Below are positions 41,970-49,831 of a stretch of 64,000 bases of DNA, one piece after another; the stretch's first letter is position 1, and the number at the start of each line of letters is the position of its first letter. Made by a program: the position numbers and the translations under genes. Source of the stretch: Arthrobacter sp. fls2-241-R2A-200 (GTDB lineage Bacteria; Actinomycetota; Actinomycetes; Actinomycetales; Micrococcaceae); contig NZ_JARVRJ010000017.1 in the NCBI RefSeq assembly GCF_030209745.1, forward strand, positions 209,674 to 273,673, read 5' to 3'. The notes beneath the pieces are model-generated. The model worked only from the letters and a program-made list of their open reading frames with translations, was not told the origin of the DNA and did no database searches.

Positions 41970-43016
41970 CTATCCCTTCTTCGCGGAACTTTGACCAGCA
42001 GTGCCGGCCAGTTCGTTGAACTCGTTGGTGTAGTACTTTGACGGCGTCAGGTTGCCCTTGACGATCCCGGACGTGGTGAGCCAGTTCTCCCAGCGTGTGA
42101 AGTCTGCATCCTGGATCACGCCGTTGTCCGGGACTCCCGGGCTCTTCCAGAACTTCAGGTTGGCTGTGCTTTCGTTACGGCCACGTCCCTCGATGATCTT
42201 GGTGAACCGTGCAATCACTTCAGCGCGAGGAGTCTCGGTAGCCCACTTGATGGCTTTGGCTACTGCCGTGGTGAAAGTGCGGGTGGTGCCGGGGTTTTGC
42301 TGGATGAAGTCGTTGCGGAGCACAATCTGCCCACCGGCGAAGGTGCCGAAGAGCCCGAAGTCACTGAACAAGGAACGCAGGCCACCAGTGGCGAGCGCAT
42401 GGTCCTGGAGCACGCCTCCGAGCGTTCCCGCGTCAACTTGGCCGCGCCGGATCGCTTCCTCGGTGTCGTTCGGCGCCAGCGGAACAAGTTGAACCTGCTT
42501 GATTTCATCCGGGCTCAAGCCGTTCTTGGCCAAGTAGGTGTCAATGACTGCTTCGTGGTGCGCGCCGAGCGTGTTCACGGCGATCTTCTTGCCGATCAGG
42601 TCGCGTGCACTCTTGATCGGACTGTCTGACTTCACGTAGTAGCCGCTGAAGTTCTTCTCGTCAGAGCCGTAGTAGTTGATGACGCCCTTCACGGGCGCTC
42701 CGGCTTCGACGAGCTTGACCACGGCACCGGTAAAGGCGCCGCCAAAGTCGGTTTGGTTCGTTGCCGCGGACTGTATGTCTTGGGGACCGCTGGTGGTGTT
42801 GCCTACCCACTTCAGCTTGACGTCCCCCAGGTATCCGAGGTCCTGGGCGAGTTCCGGGAAGGTGACTTGGTTTGCTGAACCTTGGTAGCGCAGTTCCTTG
42901 ACTTCGGCGCCGCTTTGATTGCCTTGCCCGGCGTCGGCAGCGCCGCCGCAGCCACTCACCGTCAGCGCTAGTACGACGGCGGCCGCGACGCTTAGCAGGG
43001 GCAGATGCAGTTTCAT
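41970..43016 (-). CDS. ABC substrate-binding lipoprotein, sulfonate/nitrate type
   Basis: A 348-residue extracytoplasmic binding protein. The signal peptide ends in the lipobox VSGC (about residue 23), so it is probably lipid-anchored. Two lobes follow with SsuA/NMT1-like features (ELRYQGSANQVTFPELAQDLGYLGDVKLKWVGN, and a central SARDLIGKKIAVNTLGAHHEAVIDTYL). It is the first gene of the operon binding protein-ATPase-permease-dioxygenase. Aliphatic sulfonates or sulfate esters are the likely ligands. Confidence 0.92.
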   Translation of the reverse strand: MKLHLPLLSVAAAVVLALTVSGCGGAADAGQGNQSGAEVKELRYQGSANQVTFPELAQDLGYLGDVKLKWVGNTTSGPQDIQSAATNQTDFGGAFTGAVVKLVEAGAPVKGVINYYGSDEKNFSGYYVKSDSPIKSARDLIGKKIAVNTLGAHHEAVIDTYLAKNGLSPDEIKQVQLVPLAPNDTEEAIRRGQVDAGTLGGVLQDHALATGGLRSLFSDFGLFGTFAGGQIVLRNDFIQQNPGTTRTFTTAVAKAIKWATETPRAEVIARFTKIIEGRGRNESTANLKFWKSPGVPDNGVIQDADFTRWENWLTTSGIVKGNLTPSKYYTNEFNELAGTAGQSSAKKG

Positions 43017-43386
43017 GGGGAGCTACTTTCGATGGGGATGATGGGGATGATGATGGTGGAGTGGGCCGGACGTGAGCGACGGCTTGGGAACGATCAAAAC
43101 CCATGCTGGTGCCGGGTGGGAAGCGGCTCGGTAACTCCCGGAAACGCTGCGAAACAGCCCGAAACGGGGCGAAATGTTGGGCCATTCCCGGCAATCGAAA
43201 GACACAAAGACGCCGGATTGACCGCGATGAAGAACTACGACGGGTGGGCCGAAATGAGTGGCGCGGGCCGTCGTCGGGCGTTCATACTGCGGGACCCGAC
43301 AGTCATACGGGGTTTAGTTCGTATTGATCCTCACAACCGGGCGGATTTCTTCGCCGTGTGACCCGCTGGCCGGATACGGTAGATAC
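43017..43386. other. Divergent promoter region of the organosulfur operon and CitE gene
   Basis: About 370 bp between two divergent genes, with no gene seen. Near the operon start there is a GATGGGGAT duplication (43031-43050). Centrally there are four helically phased GAAA motifs (43141-43174), listed separately. I looked for a SAM-I riboswitch signature on the minus strand and did not find one. Confidence 0.5.
43141..43174. repeat. Four GAAAC-type motifs at exact 10-bp spacing
   Basis: GAAAC begins at 43141, 43151 and 43161, and GAAAT at 43171, each exactly 10 bp after the last, so they face the same side of the DNA helix. They lie about 125-160 bp upstream of the substrate-binding protein start. 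Such phased half-sites suit a multimeric activator (for example LysR-type CysB/Cbl-like control of sulfur genes), but no regulator is adjacent. Confidence 0.65.
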
Positions 43387-44250
43387 ATGACGTCTAGCAT
43401 CGCCGCCGAATCAATTCGGCCAACCCGCAACATTCCCGCCGACATTGCCCGTTCGTGGCTCCTTGTGAACGCCATGAAAACGGAGCTCTTTGACGAATCC
43501 GCGGGTTCGCGGGCAGACGCCATCATCCTTGACATCGAAGACGCTGTTGACCCTTCCCAGAAGGACGCCGCTCGCGAAAACGTCGTGAACTGGCTGACCG
43601 CCGGTGGCCAGGCCTGGGTCCGCATCAATGACGCCACCAGCAAGTTCTGGGCCGATGACCTCGCCGGACTGCGCGGCACCCCGGGACTGCTCGGCGTCAT
43701 GCTGGCCAAGACCGAATCCGCTGACCAGGTGACCGAGTCTTTCCACCGCATGGACGGTAAGACCCCCGTTATCCCGTTGGTGGAGTCGGCCCTCGGCATC
43801 GAGGAAGCCAACCACATCGCCAAGGCGCAGGGTGCTTTCCGGCTCGCGTTCGGCTCCGGCGACTTCCGCCGCGATACGGGCATGGCCGCCACCCCGGAGG
43901 CTATGGCCTACCCGCGGGCCAAGCTCGTGGTCGCCAGCCGGGTGGGCAACCTGCCCGGCCCTATTGATGGGCCCACCGTCGGGACCAACCACCCCATTTT
44001 GCGTGAGCAGACGGGCATCACCGTGACCATGGGCATGACGGGCAAGCTATGCCTGGCTATCGACCAGACCACTGTGATCAACGAGGTCATCAGCCCCACC
44101 CCGTCGGACGTTGCGTGGGCAACTGACTTCATGCACGACTTCGAGTCCAACGGCCGTGTTATCCGTGATGGATCCGACCTCCCGCGCCTGGGCCGGGCAG
44201 AGAAGATCATGAAGCTCGCGGTGGCTTTTGGAGTCCAGCCCTCCCTGTAG
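43387..44250 (+). CDS. HpcH/HpaI aldolase / CitE-like CoA-ester lyase
   Basis: A 287-residue TIM-barrel protein (start ATG 43387, MTSSIAAESIRPTRNI) of the citrate lyase beta-subunit-like group. It has ADAIILDIEDAVDPSQKDAAREN with the metal-binding Glu/Asp, PVIPLVESALGIEEANHIA, and FGSGDFRRDTGM. CitE-like proteins cleave malyl- or citramalyl-CoA-type esters. Without citrate lyase alpha/gamma genes nearby, citrate lyase itself is unlikely. The start 21 codons upstream at 43324 is rejected for lack of a binding site. Confidence 0.87.
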   Translation: MTSSIAAESIRPTRNIPADIARSWLLVNAMKTELFDESAGSRADAIILDIEDAVDPSQKDAARENVVNWLTAGGQAWVRINDATSKFWADDLAGLRGTPGLLGVMLAKTESADQVTESFHRMDGKTPVIPLVESALGIEEANHIAKAQGAFRLAFGSGDFRRDTGMAATPEAMAYPRAKLVVASRVGNLPGPIDGPTVGTNHPILREQTGITVTMGMTGKLCLAIDQTTVINEVISPTPSDVAWATDFMHDFESNGRVIRDGSDLPRLGRAEKIMKLAVAFGVQPSL

Positions 44251-44272
44251 GCCACTCCATCCACGTCCTTTT

Positions 44273-44333
44273 CGCGAGGGGCGGGTTCTCGGCTGGAAGC
44301 GTGCGTCATAGGCGCGAGAGCCAACCCCTCGCG
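44273..44333. terminator. Long imperfect hairpin after CitE-like gene
   Basis: Arms 44273-44291 (CGCGAGGGG...) and 44315-44333 pair over 19 positions with two mismatches and one G-U. The loop is 23 nt and no T-run follows. It occupies the spacer before the next gene. Confidence 0.65.
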
Positions 44334-44354
44334 GGGCGCCGGTAGACTTGGACG

Positions 44355-44579
44355 GTGCTGAACGAATTCTGGGCCACGGCCCCTGTTGCCTACAAAGTGC
44401 TGGTCTTCAGCGCAATGGGGCTCATCGCCGTCGGGCTTGTCCTCTCTATCGTGGGAAACACCTCCGCTAACCAAGGCATGGCATTGGCTTCCCTCCCGGT
44501 CATCGGCGTCGGGCTGCTGCTGCACGTGGGCGGTTTGGTGGTCCGCGGCCAGCAAATCCGCAAGACCTACAAGAAGTAG
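44355..44579 (+). CDS. Small membrane protein (DUF3188-like)
   Basis: A 74-residue protein with two hydrophobic helices (about residues 12-36 and 45-62) and a short basic C-terminal tail (RGQQIRKTYKK), predicted to sit in the cytoplasmic membrane. It starts with GTG at 44355. It is 9 bp before the MaoC-type gene in the same direction and probably shares its transcript. The DUF3188 assignment is from general resemblance and is tentative. Confidence 0.65.
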   Translation: MLNEFWATAPVAYKVLVFSAMGLIAVGLVLSIVGNTSANQGMALASLPVIGVGLLLHVGGLVVRGQQIRKTYKK

Positions 44580-44588
44580 GGTTGGTGC

Positions 44589-45038
44589 ATGAGTATCAAT
44601 CCGGACTTGCAGGGCCGCAGCTACCCTGCCGCAGAGGTATACGACGTCGGCCGCGAAAAGATTCGTGAGTTCGCCCAAGCTGTGAAGGCCACCAACCCGG
44701 CCCACTTCGATGTCGAGGCAGCCAAGGCCCTCGGCCACAAGGACCTCGTAGCACCGCCAACATTCGCCATCATTGTTGCCCAGCGTGCCGACGCCCAACT
44801 GGTGCAGGACCCTGATGCCGGCATCGACTTTTCCCGCGTGGTCCACGCTGACCAGCGGTTTACCCACCATCGTGCCATCGTGGCCGGCGACCGGCTCGTG
44901 GCCGAACTGCACGTCGACGGCGTCCGGGCCATGGGCGGCGGGGCCATGATCACCACGCGCTCCGAGATTTCCACCGTCGAGGGCGAAAAGGTTGCCACCA
45001 CCACCTCATCCATCCTGGTCCGAGGAGAGGGACAGTAA
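44589..45038 (+). CDS. MaoC-family dehydratase, HadA-like (FAS1-type N-terminal)
   Basis: A 149-residue hotdog-fold protein. MSINPDLQGRSYPAAEVYDVGREKIREFAQAVKATNPAHFD is the hallmark start of HadA/FAS1-like dehydratases, followed by LVAPPTFAIIVAQRA. It lacks the full catalytic Asp-His hydratase motif carried by its partner, and HadA-type subunits are usually the substrate-binding half of a heterodimer. Two bases separate it from the second MaoC gene, so a HadAB-like (3R)-hydroxyacyl dehydratase complex is expected. Confidence 0.9.
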   Translation: MSINPDLQGRSYPAAEVYDVGREKIREFAQAVKATNPAHFDVEAAKALGHKDLVAPPTFAIIVAQRADAQLVQDPDAGIDFSRVVHADQRFTHHRAIVAGDRLVAELHVDGVRAMGGGAMITTRSEISTVEGEKVATTTSSILVRGEGQ

Positions 45039-45040
45039 CC

Positions 45041-45487
45041 ATGAGCCCCACATTCGAAGAACTCACGGTCGGCCAGGAAATCGACAGCCGCAGCATCGAC
45101 GTTACCCGCCAGGACCTGGTCAAATATGCAGGAGCATCGGGGGACTTCAACCCCATTCATTGGAACGAGGCCTTCGCCACTTCAGTGGAGCTGCCGGGCG
45201 TCATTGCCCACGGCATGTTCACCATGGGTGCCGCTGTGCAACTGGTGAGCGACTGGGCAGGCGACCCTGCCGCCGTCGTCGATTACCAGACCCGGTTCAC
45301 CAAGCCTGTCCTCGTTACTGACACCACCGGGACCAGCGAAGCGGGTGCGGTCATCGACGTCACAGCTACGGTGGGGGCGCTCGACGCCGAAGCCCGCACC
45401 GCGCGCATCGATCTGACAGTCATGGCTGCGGGCCAGAAAGTACTGATGAAGTCGCAGGCGATCGTGAAGGTTGCGTCAGCCAACTGA
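45041..45487 (+). CDS. MaoC-family dehydratase, HadB-like
   Basis: A 148-residue catalytic subunit of a hotdog dehydratase. The hydratase-2 motif is YAGASGDFNPIHWNEAFA (Asp and His near residues 35-40), followed by the GVIAHGMFTMG loop. It pairs with the preceding HadA-like protein. In mycobacteria HadAB acts in mycolic acid elongation; this organism type makes no mycolates, so the pair probably serves ordinary or branched fatty acid metabolism. murB follows on the same strand. Confidence 0.92.
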   Translation: MSPTFEELTVGQEIDSRSIDVTRQDLVKYAGASGDFNPIHWNEAFATSVELPGVIAHGMFTMGAAVQLVSDWAGDPAAVVDYQTRFTKPVLVTDTTGTSEAGAVIDVTATVGALDAEARTARIDLTVMAAGQKVLMKSQAIVKVASAN

Positions 45488-45572
45488 CGACGTAGCCCAG
45501 ACGGATGGACTTGGACTTGTGCACGGCGGAGTTCCGTCAGCGCGGCCCCGGACTGCCCGTTAGGCTTAACAG

Positions 45573-46640
45573 GTGACTCAGACCCTGCTTTCCGAATTGA
45601 CCACGGCCGCCGTTGGTGGGCCAGCAAGCAAGTTCGTGCTGGCCCGGACCGAGGCCGAGATTATCGACGCCGTGCGGTCTGCAGATGCCGCGGGCGAGAA
45701 GCTCCTGATCATCGGCGGCGGCTCCAACCTGCTGATATCTGATGAGGGATACCCCGGCACCGTGGTGCAGATTGCGTCCGAAGGCGTCGAGGTCAATTCG
45801 GAGGATAGCTGCGGCGGGGCTTCGGTCGTGGTCCAGGCAGGACACAACTGGGACGCCTTGGTTGAGTACACAGTGCTTCATGCTTGGTCCGGTCTGGAAG
45901 CGTTATCCGGGATACCGGGTGCTACCGGGGCCACGCCTGTTCAGAACGTGGGCGCATACGGCGCTGACGTGTCGCAGACCATCGCCGCCGTGCGAACGTG
46001 GGATCGGGACAGCAATGCCATCCGGACCTTCACCAATTCCGAACTCAAGTTCGGGTATCGCGATTCCATCCTGAAGCAGACCACCATTGATGGCTCGCCA
46101 CGATTCGTTGTGCTGACGGTGGAGTTCCAGTTGGCTTTGGGAAGGATGAGCGCGCCCGTCCGTTACGCCGAACTGGCGCGGGTTCTTGGTGTCGAGGTCG
46201 GCAAAAGGGCTTATTCCAACGACGTGCGGAGGGCGGTCCTGCGGCTGCGTGCGTCCAAAGGAATGGTCCTGGACCCGGCCGACCGCGACACCTATTCAAC
46301 GGGTTCGTTCTTCACCAATCCCATCGTGCCGGCCGAACAAGCTGCGCATTTGCCGGAAAACGCGCCCAAGTATCCGGCAGGTTCCGACGGGCTGGTGAAA
46401 CTCTCCGCGGCGTGGCTGATTGATCAGGCAGGGTTTGGGAAGGGCTTCGGTTTGGAAGAATCCAGCGTCACCGGAGGCAGGGCCTCCCTCTCCACGAAAC
46501 ACACCTTGGCAATCACCAACCGCGGCTCGGCGTCCACGGCGGACATGCTGGCGATCGCGCGCGAAGTGCGGGCCGGCGTCGTGGATCGGTTTGGCATTGA
46601 GCTGCACCCCGAGCCGCTGCTGATCGGCGTCGAACTCTAG
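45573..46640 (+). CDS. murB: UDP-N-acetylenolpyruvoylglucosamine reductase
   Basis: The second step of peptidoglycan precursor synthesis: NADPH reduction of UDP-GlcNAc-enolpyruvate to UDP-MurNAc using FAD. The 355-residue type I MurB has the FAD-binding IIGGGSNLLISDEGYPGTVVQI (residues 49-70), LEALSGIPGATGATPVQNVGAYG (near 115), the YRDSILK motif, and the catalytic Ser region YSTGSFFTNPIV (near 240). The start is GTG at 45573. Location behind hadAB-like genes is conserved in several actinobacteria. Confidence 0.95.
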   Translation: MTQTLLSELTTAAVGGPASKFVLARTEAEIIDAVRSADAAGEKLLIIGGGSNLLISDEGYPGTVVQIASEGVEVNSEDSCGGASVVVQAGHNWDALVEYTVLHAWSGLEALSGIPGATGATPVQNVGAYGADVSQTIAAVRTWDRDSNAIRTFTNSELKFGYRDSILKQTTIDGSPRFVVLTVEFQLALGRMSAPVRYAELARVLGVEVGKRAYSNDVRRAVLRLRASKGMVLDPADRDTYSTGSFFTNPIVPAEQAAHLPENAPKYPAGSDGLVKLSAAWLIDQAGFGKGFGLEESSVTGGRASLSTKHTLAITNRGSASTADMLAIAREVRAGVVDRFGIELHPEPLLIGVEL

Positions 46641-46670
46641 CGGCCCTCGAACGCCGTTACGCTGGCTGCG

Positions 46671-47150
46671 CTAGCGGGCCCGGCGTTCGGCGATTGGCAA
46701 CACCTTGTTCAGCAAAAGGAACGTGAGGCCGCAGCTGACGGAGCCCAAGAGGAAGATCTGGCTGAACGCAATGCTTTGTGGCGACGGTCCGCTGGGCATG
46801 AACAGACCGGCCATCGCGAATCCGACCAAGCCCAACAGCATGACCACCGAACCCAAAAGGAAGCTCCGGACCTGCGCTGCGGCGGCTGGGTAGAACCACG
46901 GCTCGGGGGAGGCGCTGTCCCGGTCGGCCATGGGCTGGCTGAGGGCCGCGGTGCCAATGAGAAGCGCAGCAGACGCAGTCGCGACGAGGCTGGCGGTCTG
47001 GATCGCCTGCATCGAGGCAGACAGGCTGACACCCGTGCCAACCGCAACGATGAGTCCCATGCCAAGCCCGACGACGGTGCAGAGCCAGCCAGCGGCTGCC
47101 AGCCACCGGCTAAGAGGCCGCACCTGCGGAGCTAGGTCACCAAAAAGCAT
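46671..47150 (-). CDS. Hypothetical four-helix membrane protein
   Basis: A 159-residue integral membrane protein. Hydrophobic helices are at about residues 15-42, 50-68, 90-115 and 125-148. A polar linker (ADRDSASPEPWFYP) lies between helices 2 and 3. No motif or family is recognised. It is convergent with murB, and a 9-bp hairpin (46648-46656 with 46681-46689) spans the junction and reaches into its last codons. Confidence 0.65.
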   Translation of the reverse strand: MLFGDLAPQVRPLSRWLAAAGWLCTVVGLGMGLIVAVGTGVSLSASMQAIQTASLVATASAALLIGTAALSQPMADRDSASPEPWFYPAAAAQVRSFLLGSVVMLLGLVGFAMAGLFMPSGPSPQSIAFSQIFLLGSVSCGLTFLLLNKVLPIAERRAR

Positions 47151-47234
47151 TCCCTCATCCTATGAGGCTGTGCTGGAAGGCCGCTGTGAGACGCGGCAAG
47201 GTTCGCTGTAGATGGTAGGGCTTTAGGATGGAGC

Positions 47235-48380
47235 ATGCCTCCTGCCTCCAGCAGCTTGACTCCCCGGGTCATGGGCCGTTTGCGGCTCGTGAGCCACGGC
47301 CTGTTGGCTGACGGTTCCCGACCCGTTCCGGACGCCGTCCGATGGATGGCATGCATCCAAGCGCAGGACCTTGGTTCCGCCCTGTGGGCCGTGGGCCAGC
47401 GCTCTCGCGGCACCACGGCGTCAGACGTTCGTGCGGCCCTGGATAGCGGAGCTGTGGTGCGTTCCTGGCCGATGCGCGGGACACTGCATCTGCTCGCCCC
47501 CGAGGACCTCCGCTGGATACTTGGCATCACGAGTGGCCGGCTCATGAAAGTAGTAGCAGGGCGGCACCGGGAGCTGGACATCACGCCCGAGGACATCAGT
47601 CACTGTCGGGACATCGCCTTCAAGACCTGCGAAGCCCTCAAGGCCGGCGATGGCACCCCCGGCGCCACCCGCGAGCAGCTTTTCGCCGCCTTTGAGGACG
47701 CCGGCCAGATCACCAAGACCCAGCGCGGCATCCATTTGGTGGCGAGCCTCTGCCAGCGGGCATGGCTGGTCCAGGGGCCCATGGCCGCCAGCGGGAAGGC
47801 GGGCAACGGGAAGCCGGGCGCGCAGCAACTGTTCGTGCCTTTCGACGACTGGATTCCCAAGTCCAGGAGCCTCGGGCGTGAAGAAGGGATAGCTGAGCTC
47901 ATGTTCCGCTACTTCCGCAGTCACGGCCCCGCGACGGTGCGCGACTTTTCCTGGTGGAGCCAAGTGCCGCTCACGGAGGCTCGTCGGGCGCTCACCGTGG
48001 TACGGGAGCAACTGGTGGAGTTGCCCTTCGAAGGCACCAGTTATTGGCTTTCTCCTGAAGTCGCGCAATTGCTCGACGACGGCGTTCCCGGCTCCCGCAC
48101 GTTGCTGGCACTTCCCGGGTTCGACGAATTCCTCCTCGGGTACCAGGACCGGACCCTGGTCCTGGACCCCGAGTATGCAGGCCTGGTGGTGCCGGGGAAC
48201 AACGGCATCTTCAAGCGCATGATCGTCTCCGGAGGAGAAGTGGTGGGGACCTGGTCCCGGACGGTCAGCGGCAAAACGGTCAGCGCAATTCCAGAGCCGT
48301 TCACCGGGAAACTCAGTCCGGCTGCTCAGCGTTCCTTCGAGGCTCAGGGCCGCGCCTATGTGAGGTTCATGGCCGGCTAA
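47235..48380 (+). CDS. Winged-helix protein, AlkZ/YcaQ-like putative DNA glycosylase
   Basis: A 381-residue protein of the HTH_42 family. In this family, Streptomyces AlkZ unhooks interstrand crosslinks and E. coli YcaQ excises alkylated bases. The diagnostic Gln-x-Gln motif is seen as Gln42-Ala-Gln44 in RWMACIQAQDLGSALWAVGQRS. The GTLHLLAPEDLRWIL and FRYFRSHGPATVRDFSWWSQVPLTEARRAL blocks also fit. The window also holds an AlkA-type glycosylase elsewhere. No antibiotic genes are adjacent, so a housekeeping repair role (AZL-like) is more likely. Confidence 0.82.
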   Translation: MPPASSSLTPRVMGRLRLVSHGLLADGSRPVPDAVRWMACIQAQDLGSALWAVGQRSRGTTASDVRAALDSGAVVRSWPMRGTLHLLAPEDLRWILGITSGRLMKVVAGRHRELDITPEDISHCRDIAFKTCEALKAGDGTPGATREQLFAAFEDAGQITKTQRGIHLVASLCQRAWLVQGPMAASGKAGNGKPGAQQLFVPFDDWIPKSRSLGREEGIAELMFRYFRSHGPATVRDFSWWSQVPLTEARRALTVVREQLVELPFEGTSYWLSPEVAQLLDDGVPGSRTLLALPGFDEFLLGYQDRTLVLDPEYAGLVVPGNNGIFKRMIVSGGEVVGTWSRTVSGKTVSAIPEPFTGKLSPAAQRSFEAQGRAYVRFMAG

Positions 48381-48382
48381 AT

Positions 48383-49537
48383 TTAGAGCTTGCCTGTCGC
48401 AATGTTGAGCATGCGGCGGAGCGGCTCGGCGGCACCCCAGAGGAGTTGATCGCCCACTGTGAAGGCGCTGATGTATTCAGGCCCCATCTCGAGCTTCCGG
48501 ATTCGGCCCACCGGGATGTCCAAGGTGCCGGAAGCGGCCACAGGAGTCAGCTCGGCCATGGAGGCTTCCTTGGTGTTGGGAACCACCTTGGCCCACTCGT
48601 TGTCCTTGGCGAGGAGGTTCTCGATCTCCGTCACGGACAGGTCTTCACGGAGTTTGAGGGTGAGGGCCTGGGAGTGGGAGCGCATGGCTCCGATGCGGAC
48701 GCACAGGCCGTCCATGGCGATGTGTTCCTTGCCCGCGGTGCCTTTGCCGGTGCCAAGGATCTTGTTGGTCTCGACGCCCGCTTTCCACTCTTCCTTGGAC
48801 TGGCCGTTGCCCAAGTCAGCGTCGATCCAAGGAATCAGGGAACCGGCCAGGGGAACACCGAACTGCGTGGCGTCCACGCCGTTGCGCTGCGCGGCGAGTA
48901 CTTTGCGGTCGATTTCAAGGATCGCGGACGCGGGATCATCCAGTTCGCTGCTGACCTCGTTGTTGAGCGTGCCGAACTGGTTCAGGAGCTCACGCATGTG
49001 GCGGGCACCGCCGCCGGAAGCAGCCTGGTAGGTCATGGAGGTGCCCCACTCAACCAGGTTGTTCTTGAATAGGCCGCCGAGGCCCATCAACATGCACGAA
49101 ACCGTACAGTTGCCGCCGATGAAGTCCTTGACGCCGCCGGAAAGGCCGGCGTCGATGACGTCGCGGTTGATGGGGTCCAGCACGATGATGGAATCATCGC
49201 TCATGCGAAGCGTTGAGGCAGCATCGATCCAGAGGCCGTCCCAACCCCGGCTGCGCAGCTCGCCGTGGACCTGTTTGGTGTAGTCACCACCCTGGGCGGT
49301 AACAATAATCGGCAGCTTGGCAAGCGTCTCAATGTCAAACGCGTCCTGGAGGGTGCCGGCGTCGCCCTCGGTGGAGTTCAGGAACGAAGGGGAGGCACCT
49401 CCCGCGTTCGAGGTGGAGAAAAATACCGGGTTGATGTTGGCGAAGTCGTTCTCTTCCTGCATGCGTTGCGTCAGGACGGAACCGACCATGCCACGCCAAC
49501 CGACCAGTCCAACGGACGGATTAGCTGCTGTAGTCAT
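48383..49537 (-). CDS. asd: Aspartate-semialdehyde dehydrogenase, gammaproteobacterial type
   Basis: Reduces aspartyl phosphate to aspartate semialdehyde for lysine, threonine and methionine synthesis. The 384-residue protein has the N-terminal VGLVGWRGMVGSVLTQRMQEENDF, the catalytic Cys144 in GGNCTVSCMLMGLGGLF, QAASGGGARHMRELL, and GVPLAGSLIPWIDADLGNGQSKEEWK. These segments match E. coli Asd closely. The 340-residue form usual in actinobacteria (Mycobacterium, Corynebacterium) differs in all of them. It is not next to lysC. Possibly acquired by transfer in an ancestor of the family. Confidence 0.95.
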   Translation of the reverse strand: MTTAANPSVGLVGWRGMVGSVLTQRMQEENDFANINPVFFSTSNAGGASPSFLNSTEGDAGTLQDAFDIETLAKLPIIVTAQGGDYTKQVHGELRSRGWDGLWIDAASTLRMSDDSIIVLDPINRDVIDAGLSGGVKDFIGGNCTVSCMLMGLGGLFKNNLVEWGTSMTYQAASGGGARHMRELLNQFGTLNNEVSSELDDPASAILEIDRKVLAAQRNGVDATQFGVPLAGSLIPWIDADLGNGQSKEEWKAGVETNKILGTGKGTAGKEHIAMDGLCVRIGAMRSHSQALTLKLREDLSVTEIENLLAKDNEWAKVVPNTKEASMAELTPVAASGTLDIPVGRIRKLEMGPEYISAFTVGDQLLWGAAEPLRRMLNIATGKL

Positions 49538-49599
49538 GCACCCAGTCTAAACTTTCGGAACCAGCCGCCGCTGTCCGTTACGTCACGTGCGCTGGCTGG

Positions 49600-49821
49600 C
49601 TACTGACCGGCGTCGCGCTCTTGGAGCATGGCGGCCTTGCGTTGGCGCAACGCAAAGAAGGAACCGAACGTAAATACCTGGGTCACTACCACGAGCACAA
49701 TAATCCCCGCGATCCTATTCCCACCCAGGATCATGGTCAGGCCTACGATAGCGGAGAGGAGTGCCAGCAGCGGCAGAAGCATGTAGCCCAGGACGAAAAG
49801 GGTCTCGGGTTTTTTCAACAT
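49600..49821 (-). CDS. Small conserved membrane protein
   Basis: A 73-residue protein (start ATG 49821, MLKKPETLFVLGYMLLPLLALLSAIVGL) with two hydrophobic helices (about residues 8-32 and 36-58) and a basic then acidic C-terminal tail (RQRKAAMLQERDAGQ). The start at 49878 is rejected because it adds an Arg-rich N-terminus and overlaps the upstream gene. It follows the DHFR gene by 10 bp and is probably the last gene of the thyA-dfrA transcript. Confidence 0.7.
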   Translation of the reverse strand: MLKKPETLFVLGYMLLPLLALLSAIVGLTMILGGNRIAGIIVLVVVTQVFTFGSFFALRQRKAAMLQERDAGQ

Positions 49822-49831
49822 TCCGGGTTTC

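Noticed and set aside
43141..43174. Regular 10-bp repeats considered as a CRISPR array
   Set aside because: The repeats are only 5-6 bp with 10-bp period, there are no spacers of 25-40 bp, and no cas genes are present.
43017..43320. SAM-I type riboswitch upstream of the organosulfur operon
   Set aside because: The conserved SAM-I core sequences and kink-turn pattern are absent on the minus strand.
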